Under the pieces are notes generated by a model. The model was given only the letters and a program-made list of their open reading frames with translations, had not been told where the DNA came from and did not search any database. Shown here piece by piece: positions 1 through 5,379 of a stretch of DNA of 5,398 nucleotides. How positions within the stretch are numbered: position 1 is the first letter of the stretch; every line of letters starts with the position of its first letter. The stretch spans positions 1 to 5,398 of the forward strand of contig CAJJZO010000130.1 in NCBI GenBank assembly GCA_905197585.1, read 5' to 3'. The position numbers and the translations under genes were made by a program. The stretch comes from an uncultured Collinsella sp. (GTDB taxonomy: Bacteria; Actinomycetota; Coriobacteriia; Coriobacteriales; Coriobacteriaceae).

Positions 1-1309
1 GCAGGCATTCGATGCGGGGCAGGTTGCCCCATTCGTCGCCGAGAATCTGGACGGGGCGCGGAAGTCTTCCGCCGTTGGAATCGGCGACGATTTGGACGGA
101 TTCCCAGAGCTGGGAGAGGAATATCGCCGCTATGCAGTTGTATGGCGAGCCCTCGTCGAGCATATGGAGGAATACGGCGCTCTTGGTTTCAAGAACCGCG
201 CGAGGGTCGATGTCGGACCCGGACGTCATCCATGCGACTGGGGCCGACGAGAACGGGCGCAGCGCCACCTTGAGCGTCGAGAGGATGCTTCTGAGCTCGT
301 TGCCGCCCGAGGAGACGAACTGCGAGGCTCTGTTTTTAGCGGGGTGTCTGCTTGGTAGGGCGCGGAAAACGCTCTTGAGTGGCTCGGCCGGGTCGTCACC
401 CTCTGCCTCGGTGCCACGGTCCAGCACCTCGCAGACGGTCGCAAGGTGCTTTGCTTCCTTGGGGCATTCATCGGACATGGAGACCAGCAAGACGAGGGCA
501 GACAGGAGGCCCCGCGCGGATGCGGTCCAGTGCGAGCCCTTGCCGTTCTCGTCATCCTGCACCACGAGCTCCGCAATGGTGTCAGCCGCCTGCTCGGCTT
601 CTTGGTCGCGGCTTTCGGCGTGGAGGTCGATGACCTGCTTGAGCGGGTTGAACCTCTGGCCTCGATAAGGTCGCTGCGTGTCGAGCAGGAGGACGTTGTA
701 GCCGCGTCGGGCCAGCTCGTCACCCGTGAGCTCTATGAGCTCGTTCTTGACGTCGGAGACGACGAGGGTCGCGGGCTCGGAGCCGTTTGCGCCGTCGCCG
801 TACGAGAGCAAATCGATTGAGGGCAGGTAGAGGAAGCGGGACTTGCCAGAGCCAGTGGACCCGGAAACATAGACCATCTTCTTTGGCTCGAAGAGGTAGC
901 AGGGTTTGCCGAGCCATCTGGTGAACCCGTAGACGAACCCGCGTGAAGAGGGGTTAGCCGAGCCGTCCCATGTAATCGAACCTTTCACCGCATTGCGGCC
1001 CGTCTTGATGCAAGCATTGCCGAGCACGCCGCCATCGTCGGCACGCGAGTTGAGGGCGCTCGAATAGGCAACGAGGGAGCAGATGCAGAGCGTGAGGAGG
1101 AAGGTGAGGACGGTCCCCGTGATATGGGCGATGAATGCGCCCGAGAGCCACCAGCCGAGAACCGTGGCCGCATCGAGCGCAGAGGGGAGGGCTGACGCGT
1201 CGGGCATGATCCCGGAGGCAATATCGCCGATAGGGGCGGCAAGGATTGGGCAGACGAGGAATGCAATGAAGACGGATGATATGAGGGCGGTGAACATCTT
1301 GCTTTTCAT
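1..1309 (-). CDS. VirD4/TraG-type conjugative coupling protein (type IV secretion ATPase), 3' end beyond window
   Basis: I read one open frame of 436 codons from the ATG at 1309 to position 2, with no stop before the window edge. The product should be the inner-membrane ATPase that hands the relaxosome-DNA complex to a type IV secretion channel. Two hydrophobic stretches lie at residues about 6-25 and 56-84, as expected for the N-terminal membrane anchor. A Walker A loop GSTGSGKS is at residues 150-157 (K156). A Walker B motif, ILGDEWGNLP, is at 422-431 (D425, E426), matching the family's hhhDEfgnlp pattern. The segment FNPL at 220-223 is also usual in TraG/VirD4 proteins. AAGGAG lies just upstream of the start, inside the end of mobC, and the start overlaps the mobC stop as ATGA, so the two are probably translationally coupled. 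The C-terminal part of the ATPase domain is not in the window. Confidence 0.93.
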   Translation of the reverse strand, partial: MKSKMFTALISSVFIAFLVCPILAAPIGDIASGIMPDASALPSALDAATVLGWWLSGAFIAHITGTVLTFLLTLCICSLVAYSSALNSRADDGGVLGNACIKTGRNAVKGSITWDGSANPSSRGFVYGFTRWLGKPCYLFEPKKMVYVSGSTGSGKSRFLYLPSIDLLSYGDGANGSEPATLVVSDVKNELIELTGDELARRGYNVLLLDTQRPYRGQRFNPLKQVIDLHAESRDQEAEQAADTIAELVVQDDENGKGSHWTASARGLLSALVLLVSMSDECPKEAKHLATVCEVLDRGTEAEGDDPAEPLKSVFRALPSRHPAKNRASQFVSSGGNELRSILSTLKVALRPFSSAPVAWMTSGSDIDPRAVLETKSAVFLHMLDEGSPYNCIAAIFLSQLWESVQIVADSNGGRLPRPVQILGDEWGNLPRIECL

Positions 1310-1656
1310 AGCCGCTCCTTTGCTTTCGACAGAAGGGTTGAGAGTGCGGAAGCTGTGCTCGATATCAACTGGACGGCGTTTTCAAGCTGGACGGCCGTTT
1401 GCCGGTCGATGCCATAGGCGTTTATGGAGCGCATAGCTTGGTTGAGGTTGTTGCCCTGCCGCTTCATCTCGACGAGCATTTGCCGGAGGGTCGACTCGTC
1501 GGCGACCTTGACGGGCTTCTCGCCGATTCGGAGGGCGGCCTCGCGCAAAAACGTTGATGGGGGCATGCCGAAAGAGGAAGAGCGGGCCACGATTTCGGCC
1601 CGCTCTCCATCGGTCATACGAACGTTGATATGCGCGGTCCTGCTAGTGCCGCGCAT
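1306..1656 (-). CDS. mobC: MobC-like relaxosome accessory protein (ribbon-helix-helix type)
   Basis: This 116-residue basic protein resembles MobC mobilization proteins, which bind near the origin of transfer and help the relaxase open and nick the DNA. The N-terminus (about 8-46) reads as a ribbon-helix-helix domain: a short strand HINVRMTDGER, then helices ending in STFLREAAL. The second half holds the MobC-like signature KRQGNNLNQAMRSIN (about 69-83), followed by a helical tail. Length fits the family, which is usually somewhat over 100 residues. The gene starts 3 bases after the stop of the helicase gene, with a modest AGGGG site, and its stop overlaps the coupling-protein start (ATGA). 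Its partner relaxase is not in this window. Family assignment is by motif recognition; the function is inferred. Confidence 0.85.
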   Translation of the reverse strand: MRGTSRTAHINVRMTDGERAEIVARSSSFGMPPSTFLREAALRIGEKPVKVADESTLRQMLVEMKRQGNNLNQAMRSINAYGIDRQTAVQLENAVQLISSTASALSTLLSKAKERL

Positions 1657-1659
1657 CGC

Positions 1660-2556
1660 CTAGCCCCTATCGAGGAAGGTAGCGTGGGCTCCGTCGAAGT
1701 CGAGCCGAGCTTCGCCTAACGTGCCGTAGCGATTCTTGAGGGCAACGAGCTTGAGCGGGGTGCCGCTCGCGGGGGCCTCAAAAGGGAAGTCGGGTTTTCC
1801 GTCATCGTCGGCAAGAAAAAGAACGGAGTCGAAGCTGTACTCGACCGTCGAAGAGCCGCCGAACATGCCGAGGTTGGGCTTGCTCGACTTGCCAGACTTG
1901 TAGGACTCGCGCGTGGTCGAGCTCAGGGCGATGACTGGCGAGCCGTAGAGGTTTGATATTTCGCGCAAGCCCTTTACGCACGCTGTGATTGCCAAGCGCT
2001 CGTCGATGAACTGCTGTCCCGCCGTGATACCGCAGGCGAGGAGTTGGAGATAGTCGATGAAAACGATAGGGGCCTCGTTGCGCTCACGTGCTATCAGCCC
2101 AACGAGGTTCGAGAGTTCAACGGTGTTCAACGGGCCGGTAATACAGAGATTCGGGGCGATACAGCTGCGATACATGTCGAGAGCAGCCTCGAAGGCCTCG
2201 TGCTTGGGATGGTCTGCCGCCGCCGCGTCCGCGACCTCGGAAAGGGCAAGCTTGCCTCCGCTGAGTCGTGCAAGGCTCTTCTCCAAGAGCTTATGCGCGG
2301 GAAGCTCGGCGGAGACATAGATTACTGGGTGACTGTCGTTCGCAAGCTTGTCGGCCTCCTGCAAGGCCAAGGTCGTCTTGCCCCTGCCGGGACCGGTGCC
2401 GATGGCATAATTGAGCCCGGGATGGACTCCGCCGAGGATGTCGTTAAGGGCCTTGAGCCCGAAGAGGGCGATAGGTTGGTCACCCCTAAGGGCGCTGAGG
2501 TGCTCATCGAGCCTATCGGATTCGAAAACGAGAGGGTTGGGGGCCGGGCACTGCAT
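1660..2556 (-). CDS. DnaB-like hexameric helicase, C-terminal (RecA-fold) domain only
   Basis: This 298-residue protein matches the ATPase domain of the replicative helicase DnaB, which unwinds DNA as a ring. Walker A GTGPGRGKTT is at residues 53-62 (K60). An acidic strand VIYVSAELP at 78-86 corresponds to the DnaB segment with the catalytic glutamate. Walker B IVFIDYLQLL is at 164-173 (D168), close to DnaB's VIDYLQLM. The stretch SPVIALSSTTR (206-216) and the basic motif KNRYGTLGEARLDFD (274-288) match the sensor and arginine-finger parts of DnaB. The roughly 150-residue N-terminal domain of cellular DnaB, used for primase contact and ring formation, is missing; only about 30 residues precede the fold. 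The length recalls plasmid helicases such as RSF1010 RepA, though the motifs look closer to DnaB. The start overlaps the upstream stop as TAATG. It probably helps replicate the excised or transferred element. Confidence 0.88.
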   Translation of the reverse strand: MQCPAPNPLVFESDRLDEHLSALRGDQPIALFGLKALNDILGGVHPGLNYAIGTGPGRGKTTLALQEADKLANDSHPVIYVSAELPAHKLLEKSLARLSGGKLALSEVADAAAADHPKHEAFEAALDMYRSCIAPNLCITGPLNTVELSNLVGLIARERNEAPIVFIDYLQLLACGITAGQQFIDERLAITACVKGLREISNLYGSPVIALSSTTRESYKSGKSSKPNLGMFGGSSTVEYSFDSVLFLADDDGKPDFPFEAPASGTPLKLVALKNRYGTLGEARLDFDGAHATFLDRG

Positions 2557-2798
2557 TACTCGTTCGCCTCTTCAGCCAAAGTCCTGAAATAGGCGATGAG
2601 GTCTTCTTCCATGACAAAATACTGGTTGGCGATGCGGAAGCAATGGTGCGTCGACTTCATGAGCTTAATGGCGCTCGACTGGCCAATGCCGGTGAGAATC
2701 TGAACATCGAGACGGCTCAAGATACGCTTGGGACCAGTGCGACGAAGGTTGATGCCTGCGGAAATGGCGTCAACCTTGGGGTCATCTGCAAGATGCAT
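2556..2798 (-). CDS. Small excisionase-like helix-turn-helix DNA-binding protein
   Basis: This 80-residue protein reads as a winged helix-turn-helix of the excisionase/MerR-like group. The segment ILSRLDVQILTGIGQSSAIKLMKS (split as helices at about 26-37 and 40-49) is followed by a short wing, HHCFRIANQYFVMEED (51-66), and a last helix LIAYFRTLAEE (67-77). The pattern of helix, wing with R-I, then 'xxDLxAYF' is common to Xis-type and DNA-binding-domain excisionase families. A clear AAGGAG lies 6-7 bases before the ATG. Its stop overlaps the helicase start (TAATG), so the two are translated together. It could be the recombination directionality factor, an operon regulator, or a replication-site binding protein; its place beside the helicase, not the integrase, leaves this open. 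Confidence 0.72.
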   Translation of the reverse strand: MHLADDPKVDAISAGINLRRTGPKRILSRLDVQILTGIGQSSAIKLMKSTHHCFRIANQYFVMEEDLIAYFRTLAEEANE

Positions 2799-2877
2799 GA
2801 TAAACTCCTTGTTTGGGGTGCTCGGCTCCTCTTCGAGGTTTGGCGACTAAGAGAGGGGAGTCGGGTGCCGTTTTTTA
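2799..2877. other. Short gap between the unknown gene and the helix-turn-helix gene
   Basis: These 79 bases hold the AAGGAG ribosome binding site for the helix-turn-helix gene and no convincing promoter. A run of six T on the plus strand (2871-2876) follows a poor, bulged stem (GGCGACT with AGTC and GCC), but no plus-strand gene ends here, and the minus strand has no U-run after a hairpin. I therefore see no terminator for the leftward operon, and transcription from the promoter near 3640 may continue through to the coupling protein gene. Confidence 0.4.
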
Positions 2878-3606
2878 TTACCAGTCGGAACAAACCTCTT
2901 CAAGAAGACTGCTCCATTTGCGACGCAACTCCGGGGTATCCGGGAGTACGTGCTGGTTGCCGCAGTCTGCGGCAGAGGTCGTGACGCTCTCTTCGAGCGC
3001 GGAGAAGGCGTCGGCGAGATAGGCGCATGTCGCGTTCAGCTGGCCGATTTCGTCAAAATATTCGATGGCGAAGCGCACGAGCGCCACAACGGGGGCGCGG
3101 TTATAGTTGGTGGACGCCTCGTCCATCAGGGCGCGGCCGTACTTCACCGCCCTGTCGGTCTCGTAATCGACAAAGGGGTCTGAGGGATCGCGCGGAACCT
3201 TGTGCTCCATAAAGTCAATGACGGAATCAAAGCAGCGGCGAAGGTGCGGCATGTCCATCGCGCCGGTAAAGAGCGCGGTCTCACAACGCCTCTCGTGGAT
3301 TAGCTCGAAACCGAACTCGACAATGGGTTTATAGCCGCCGTGGGCGACGGTTCCCGTCGCGCCAGTGACGTTCGAACGCAGAACGTCCGAGACGCTCGCA
3401 AACAGACCACTACCGCTGTAGACGTCGAGCATCCTGTCCCTCGGAAATGCCGGGGAGGGAAGCACCTCGTCAAAGACAAGGCCGATAATGGCTTTTGACT
3501 CATCGGTCGCTCGAAGGTAAGCCTCGTCGGAGACCATCTGTGAGAAGGGGGTCTTGAGGTTTTCGGGTATGCGGATACGCTTCTCGGCCTTCTTCTTATA
3601 GACCAT
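2878..3606 (-). CDS. Unrecognised 242-residue protein, first gene of the leftward operon
   Basis: I do not recognise this protein. I chose the ATG at 3606 because GGAGGTG lies 6 bases before it; an in-frame ATG at 3702 would add 32 residues but has no such site and would cover the promoter. The N-terminus is strongly basic (MVYKKKAEKRIRIPENLK, residues 1-18), which could contact DNA or RNA. A Gly/Ser-rich stretch, LDVYSGSGLF, is at 60-69, but the rest of a nucleotide- or SAM-binding fold is not evident. The second half looks mainly helical and acidic, with four cysteines at 125, 194, 215 and 239 among those present. There is no signal peptide or clear membrane segment. It stands first in the set leading to the helix-turn-helix, helicase and mobC genes, so a role in element replication or regulation is possible but only inferred from position. 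Confidence 0.75.
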   Translation of the reverse strand: MVYKKKAEKRIRIPENLKTPFSQMVSDEAYLRATDESKAIIGLVFDEVLPSPAFPRDRMLDVYSGSGLFASVSDVLRSNVTGATGTVAHGGYKPIVEFGFELIHERRCETALFTGAMDMPHLRRCFDSVIDFMEHKVPRDPSDPFVDYETDRAVKYGRALMDEASTNYNRAPVVALVRFAIEYFDEIGQLNATCAYLADAFSALEESVTTSAADCGNQHVLPDTPELRRKWSSLLEEVCSDW

Positions 3607-3637
3607 TTTATTCACCTCCAATCGTTTGTCTGCAATC

Positions 3638-3646
3638 ATCATACCA
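3638..3646 (-). promoter_or_regulatory. Extended -10 promoter for the leftward operon
   Basis: On the minus strand the sequence TGGTATGAT gives TGn followed by TATGAT, one base off the -10 consensus. No good -35 box is found 16-18 bases upstream, as is common for extended -10 promoters. Transcription would start near 3631, leaving a leader of about 25 bases with the GGAGGTG site at 3613-3619. It would drive the unknown gene and probably the genes behind it. Confidence 0.5.
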
Positions 3647-3659
3647 TCAGACGGCGCAT

Positions 3660-3678
3660 GTAGCCCTAGTAGTAGCCC
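3660..3678. repeat. Direct repeat GTAGCCC x2, 12-base period, at the -35 position
   Basis: GTAGCCC occurs at 3660-3666 and 3672-3678 with five bases between (GGGCTAC on the transcribed strand's sense). The pair sits where the -35 box of the operon promoter would be, so it could be an operator for an activator or repressor, such as the element's own helix-turn-helix protein. It is short and could be chance. Confidence 0.3.
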
Positions 3679-3718
3679 ACCGTATGAAGAGGTAGTGAAC
3701 ATCGAGGTAAACTAGCCA

Positions 3719-5017
3719 TTACTTAGATGACAGCAATTCAAAGACTTCTGCTGCGTTTCGGTCATTGGCCCTGATTGCATGGGTGTAGAAATTAGCCGTT
3801 GTGCTTGCGGAGGCATGGCCCATTCGCGCCTGAACGGTCTTTAAATCGACGTTGCTCGCCACGAGAGCGGTCGCGGCGGTGTGACGGAGGCCATGGGGAA
3901 CAAGTCCTGAGTAACCAGTGCCGCGCGTATGAAGCTTGCCGTCTCGCATGAACTGCTTCGTCACATCGCTATAAGTCCCATAGCCGTTATCGACGCAGAA
4001 GTCCCTAAACCATCGAGAGTAGTTGTGCCCGCTTGGTCTGGTGACGCTTATGCTGCGGAAACCGTCGACATCCTTTCCAACGCTGAATGCGTGGACGATG
4101 GGGTCGGTATCCTTTTGTTCCAACCCGCGACGTCTGAATATGTCGCGCTGCATAGTCTTCCACTTGTCTAAATACTCGGCCAGAGCTTTGTCTATGGAGA
4201 GAATGCGTCTGCTCATCTCCGATTTCGGGGGCCTCAAGGTCTTGTCGCTGGTGTACTGCCGGACGATTCGGAGCTCCATGGCTTCGGGGTCGTAATCGAG
4301 CCAGCTGAGCCCTAAAGCCTCGCCTTTCCTCAGCCCGAGGTGAAATATAAGCATGGTGCAGACGGTCATGGGCCCCATCGGCTCGGAAAGCAAGCACTCA
4401 GTGAATCTTGGGAGCTCATCGGGAGGGAGAAAGTTTCGTGCTCGCAGGTCCGGTTTCGGCAGCTTTATGCCGATGCAAGGATTGCGGCCAATCAGTTCGT
4501 TCTCAAGGGCATCTTGCATGACCTGCTTAAGCTTGACGTGAATGCGACGGATCTCGGCGTCGGTGAACCTTCCATTTGAACGGGCCTCAGCGTAGGCGCG
4601 TTTAACATCGTCGGGCCTCAGGTCGGCTAGGGGCACGTCTTCGAACAGTTCGCGTATGTGTCGCACGTCGTATCCCTCTCGCTCATATGAGAGAGGGGAG
4701 CCGAATGAGCTCTCTCGGAGCACGTGGAAGGATTCGGCATATGCCGCTACGGTGCTCGGAGCATCTCTAGATGGTTCATAGCTCTCAAGTTCCTCGCGGT
4801 ACTCGTTGAGAGCGTTTGCGACTTCGCTAGGCCAGTTCTTCGGGTTCTTGCTCTTGCAATGGATGGTCCTCTTGGGTGTTTTGAGATACTTAACTTTGCT
4901 GCCGTTTTTTCCGGAGTTCGGGTCTCTCCCAAGAGAGAAGTAAATCTTGAATGAGCCGGGCTTTCCCTTGATGGGCTCAGATGTTCCCTTTGCGGTTGGT
5001 TTGATTCTGGTTTCCAA
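3719..5017 (-). CDS. int: Tyrosine-type site-specific integrase
   Basis: This 432-residue protein is a full-length tyrosine recombinase that would insert and excise the element at the adjacent tRNA-Arg site. An arm-type DNA-binding domain is likely at about 20-60 (SFKIYFSLGRDPNSGK). The core-binding helical domain is at about 88-185, and the catalytic domain at about 195-430. The catalytic residues are visible: R230 in LGLRKGEALGLSW, K265 in PPKSE, H375 and R378 in PHGLRHTAAT, H401 in MGHAS, and the nucleophile Y411 in NFYTHA. The spacing between K265 and H375 (110 residues) looks longer than usual, suggesting an insertion at about 290-370. The start codon is TTG (5017), supported by GGAGGA five bases upstream; no nearby ATG fits. 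The gene lies next to the attachment site and a long hairpin lies in its predicted leader, so its expression may be restrained. Confidence 0.96.
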   Translation of the reverse strand: METRIKPTAKGTSEPIKGKPGSFKIYFSLGRDPNSGKNGSKVKYLKTPKRTIHCKSKNPKNWPSEVANALNEYREELESYEPSRDAPSTVAAYAESFHVLRESSFGSPLSYEREGYDVRHIRELFEDVPLADLRPDDVKRAYAEARSNGRFTDAEIRRIHVKLKQVMQDALENELIGRNPCIGIKLPKPDLRARNFLPPDELPRFTECLLSEPMGPMTVCTMLIFHLGLRKGEALGLSWLDYDPEAMELRIVRQYTSDKTLRPPKSEMSRRILSIDKALAEYLDKWKTMQRDIFRRRGLEQKDTDPIVHAFSVGKDVDGFRSISVTRPSGHNYSRWFRDFCVDNGYGTYSDVTKQFMRDGKLHTRGTGYSGLVPHGLRHTAATALVASNVDLKTVQARMGHASASTTANFYTHAIRANDRNAAEVFELLSSK

Positions 5018-5035
5018 AAGTGTCCTCCAAGGGGA

Positions 5036-5090
5036 TTACGTTAGGCTCGGGGCCGGGGCTTTGAGGGCCTCGGCCCCGAGCCTAACGTAA
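5036..5090. repeat. Perfect 20-bp inverted repeat (long hairpin) before the integrase gene
   Basis: The left arm at 5036-5055 (TTACGTTAGGCTCGGGGCCG) is exactly complementary to the right arm at 5071-5090. The 15 bases between can extend the stem by five more pairs, two of them G-U, leaving a five-base TTGAG loop. Neither strand has a clean run of T directly after the stem, so it is not a standard terminator. In a leftward integrase transcript it would end about 10 bases before the GGAGGA site. It may be a regulatory RNA hairpin, a protein-binding palindrome, or a replication/transfer structure. Confidence 0.9.
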
Positions 5091-5092
5091 AC

Positions 5093-5148
5093 TTTTCACC
5101 CCTGCAAGCCGTAAGCGCAACTGCTAGGGGTGAAAAAGAGGTGAAATA
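5093..5148. repeat. Three copies of GGTGAAA: candidate integrase arm or Xis binding sites
   Basis: GGTGAAA is at 5129-5135 and again at 5140-5146, exactly 11 bases apart (about one helical turn); the longer units GGGGTGAAAAA and GAGGTGAAATA agree at 9 of 11 positions. An inverted copy, TTTCACC, lies at 5094-5100, so that TTTTCACCCCT (5093-5103) and AGGGGTGAAAA (5126-5136) form an 11-bp inverted repeat. Arm-type sites of tyrosine integrases and directly repeated excisionase sites have this kind of arrangement and lie between int and the crossover, as here. The role is inferred. Confidence 0.45.
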
Positions 5149-5150
5149 GA

Positions 5151-5178
5151 ATTCTAATAAGAACCAGCAGAAACTCAA
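5151..5178 (-). promoter_or_regulatory. Candidate integrase promoter
   Basis: On the minus strand TTGAGT (5178-5173) and TAGAAT (5156-5151) are separated by 16 bases, matching the -35 box at four of six and the -10 box at five of six positions. Transcription would start near 5144 and give a leader of about 127 bases that includes both inverted repeats. It overlaps the GGTGAAA repeats, so a protein bound there could repress it. The region is AT-rich, so a chance match is possible. Confidence 0.4.
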
Positions 5179-5211
5179 AAACAGCTAATCTACCTGCGAA
5201 TATATGTAATA

Positions 5212-5231
5212 GGGCAAAATTGCATTTGCCC
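5212..5231. repeat. 7-bp inverted repeat near the attachment core
   Basis: GGGCAAA at 5212-5218 is the exact complement of TTTGCCC at 5225-5231, with a six-base centre. It is about 20 bases from the tRNA fragment. No T-run follows, so it is not a terminator; a recombinase or excisionase binding site is possible. Confidence 0.4.
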
Positions 5232-5253
5232 AGGTAAGGTAAATGACCATGAC

Positions 5254-5298
5254 CTCCTAAAGCGGGTGTCGACGGTTCGAATCCGCCCGGGGGCACCA
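5254..5298 (+). tRNA. 3' half of tRNA-Arg(CCT), attachment-site copy, not a complete tRNA
   Basis: The bases fall into the 3' half of a tRNA with no gaps: anticodon loop CTCCTAA (5254-5260, anticodon CCT), 3' anticodon stem AGCGG (5261-5265), five-base variable loop GTGTC, T-stem and loop GACGG-TTCGAAT-CCGCC (5271-5287), acceptor strand CGGGGGC (5288-5294), discriminator A and encoded CCA (5296-5298). The bases before the loop (ATGAC) do not pair with AGCGG, and there is no D-arm or 5' acceptor strand GCCCCCG, so the gene is cut at the anticodon loop. The T-stem has one A-C mismatch (5272 with 5286). This is the usual outcome when an element inserts into a tRNA 3' end: the intact, restored tRNA should lie at the other end of the element, left of this window. 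Confidence 0.85.
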
Positions 5299-5379
5299 GA
5301 AGATTATGACGGCGTCGCGAGAGCAGCGCCGTTTCTGGTTTGTGGGAGCTGTCGGCGGATTCGGGCCGGCGACACCCGC
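5262..5379. repeat. 26-bp imperfect inverted repeat joining the tRNA fragment and the flank
   Basis: Bases 5262-5287 of the tRNA fragment reappear in reverse orientation at 5354-5379 with 23 of 26 identical. The match is 10 bases, one mismatch, 3 bases, two mismatches, then 10 bases. As RNA the two arms would pair at 25 of 26 positions, because both T-to-C differences keep G-U pairs. The arms are 66 bases apart and enclose the terminator-like hairpin. Sequence outside the 26 bases does not match. Confidence 0.85.

Larger units (their letters stand above)
5140..5253. other. AT-rich non-coding attachment arm of the element end
   Basis: By hand count this stretch is about 36% G+C, clearly below the surrounding genes. 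It contains the candidate integrase promoter, a 7-bp inverted repeat GGGCAAA/TTTGCCC (5212-5218 and 5225-5231), a tandem GGTAA pair (5233-5242) and the inverted pair TACCTG (5191-5196) / CAGGTA (5231-5236). No reading frame here looks real. Low G+C and short inverted repeats beside a crossover site fit a bendable region where the recombination complex assembles. Confidence 0.5.
1..5298. mobile_element. Right end of a tRNA-Arg-integrated conjugative/mobilizable element (partial)
   Basis: The region combines a tyrosine integrase next to a tRNA 3' fragment with an excisionase-like helix-turn-helix gene, a DnaB-type helicase, a MobC-like protein and a VirD4/TraG coupling protein, all on one strand. 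This gene set is typical of integrative conjugative or mobilizable elements. The right boundary is taken as the end of the tRNA fragment at 5298; the true crossover lies somewhere inside 5254-5298. The left end is outside the window, because the coupling protein gene runs off position 1. No relaxase, secretion-channel or cargo genes are visible here, so whether the element is self-transmissible cannot be decided. Confidence 0.85.

Noticed and set aside
12..668. 218-codon plus-strand open frame, and others at 92-358, 379-633 and 446-820
   Set aside because: They lie antisense to the coupling-protein gene, whose frame carries Walker A and B motifs; their products are low-complexity Ser/Arg-rich sequences with no family features.
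226..1266. Minus-strand open frames at 226-723, 720-917, 954-1151 and 985-1266
   Set aside because: They are out of frame with the single 436-codon coupling-protein frame that spans the whole region.
2044..2592. 182-codon plus-strand open frame
   Set aside because: It is antisense to the DnaB-like helicase gene and has no recognisable motifs.
2843..2876. Plus-strand stem followed by six T, as a terminator
   Set aside because: The stem needs a four-base bulge and no plus-strand gene ends there.
3607..3702. Upstream ATG giving the unknown protein 32 extra residues
   Set aside because: It has no good ribosome binding site and would cover the extended -10 promoter, whereas the ATG at 3606 has GGAGGTG at ideal spacing.
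2851..4700. Repeated GAGAGGGGAG at 2851-2860 and 4691-4700
   Set aside because: A match of about 11 bases is expected by chance a few times in a window of this size, and one copy is inside the integrase gene.
5036..5095. Calling the long hairpin an intrinsic terminator
   Set aside because: On the minus strand the stem is followed by TCCCC, and on the plus strand by AAC before a short T-run, so neither side fits.
5096..5296. 66-codon minus-strand frame starting with PPGGFEPSTPA
   Set aside because: This peptide is the well-known false translation of the antisense of a tRNA T-arm, and the rest runs through the attachment arm.
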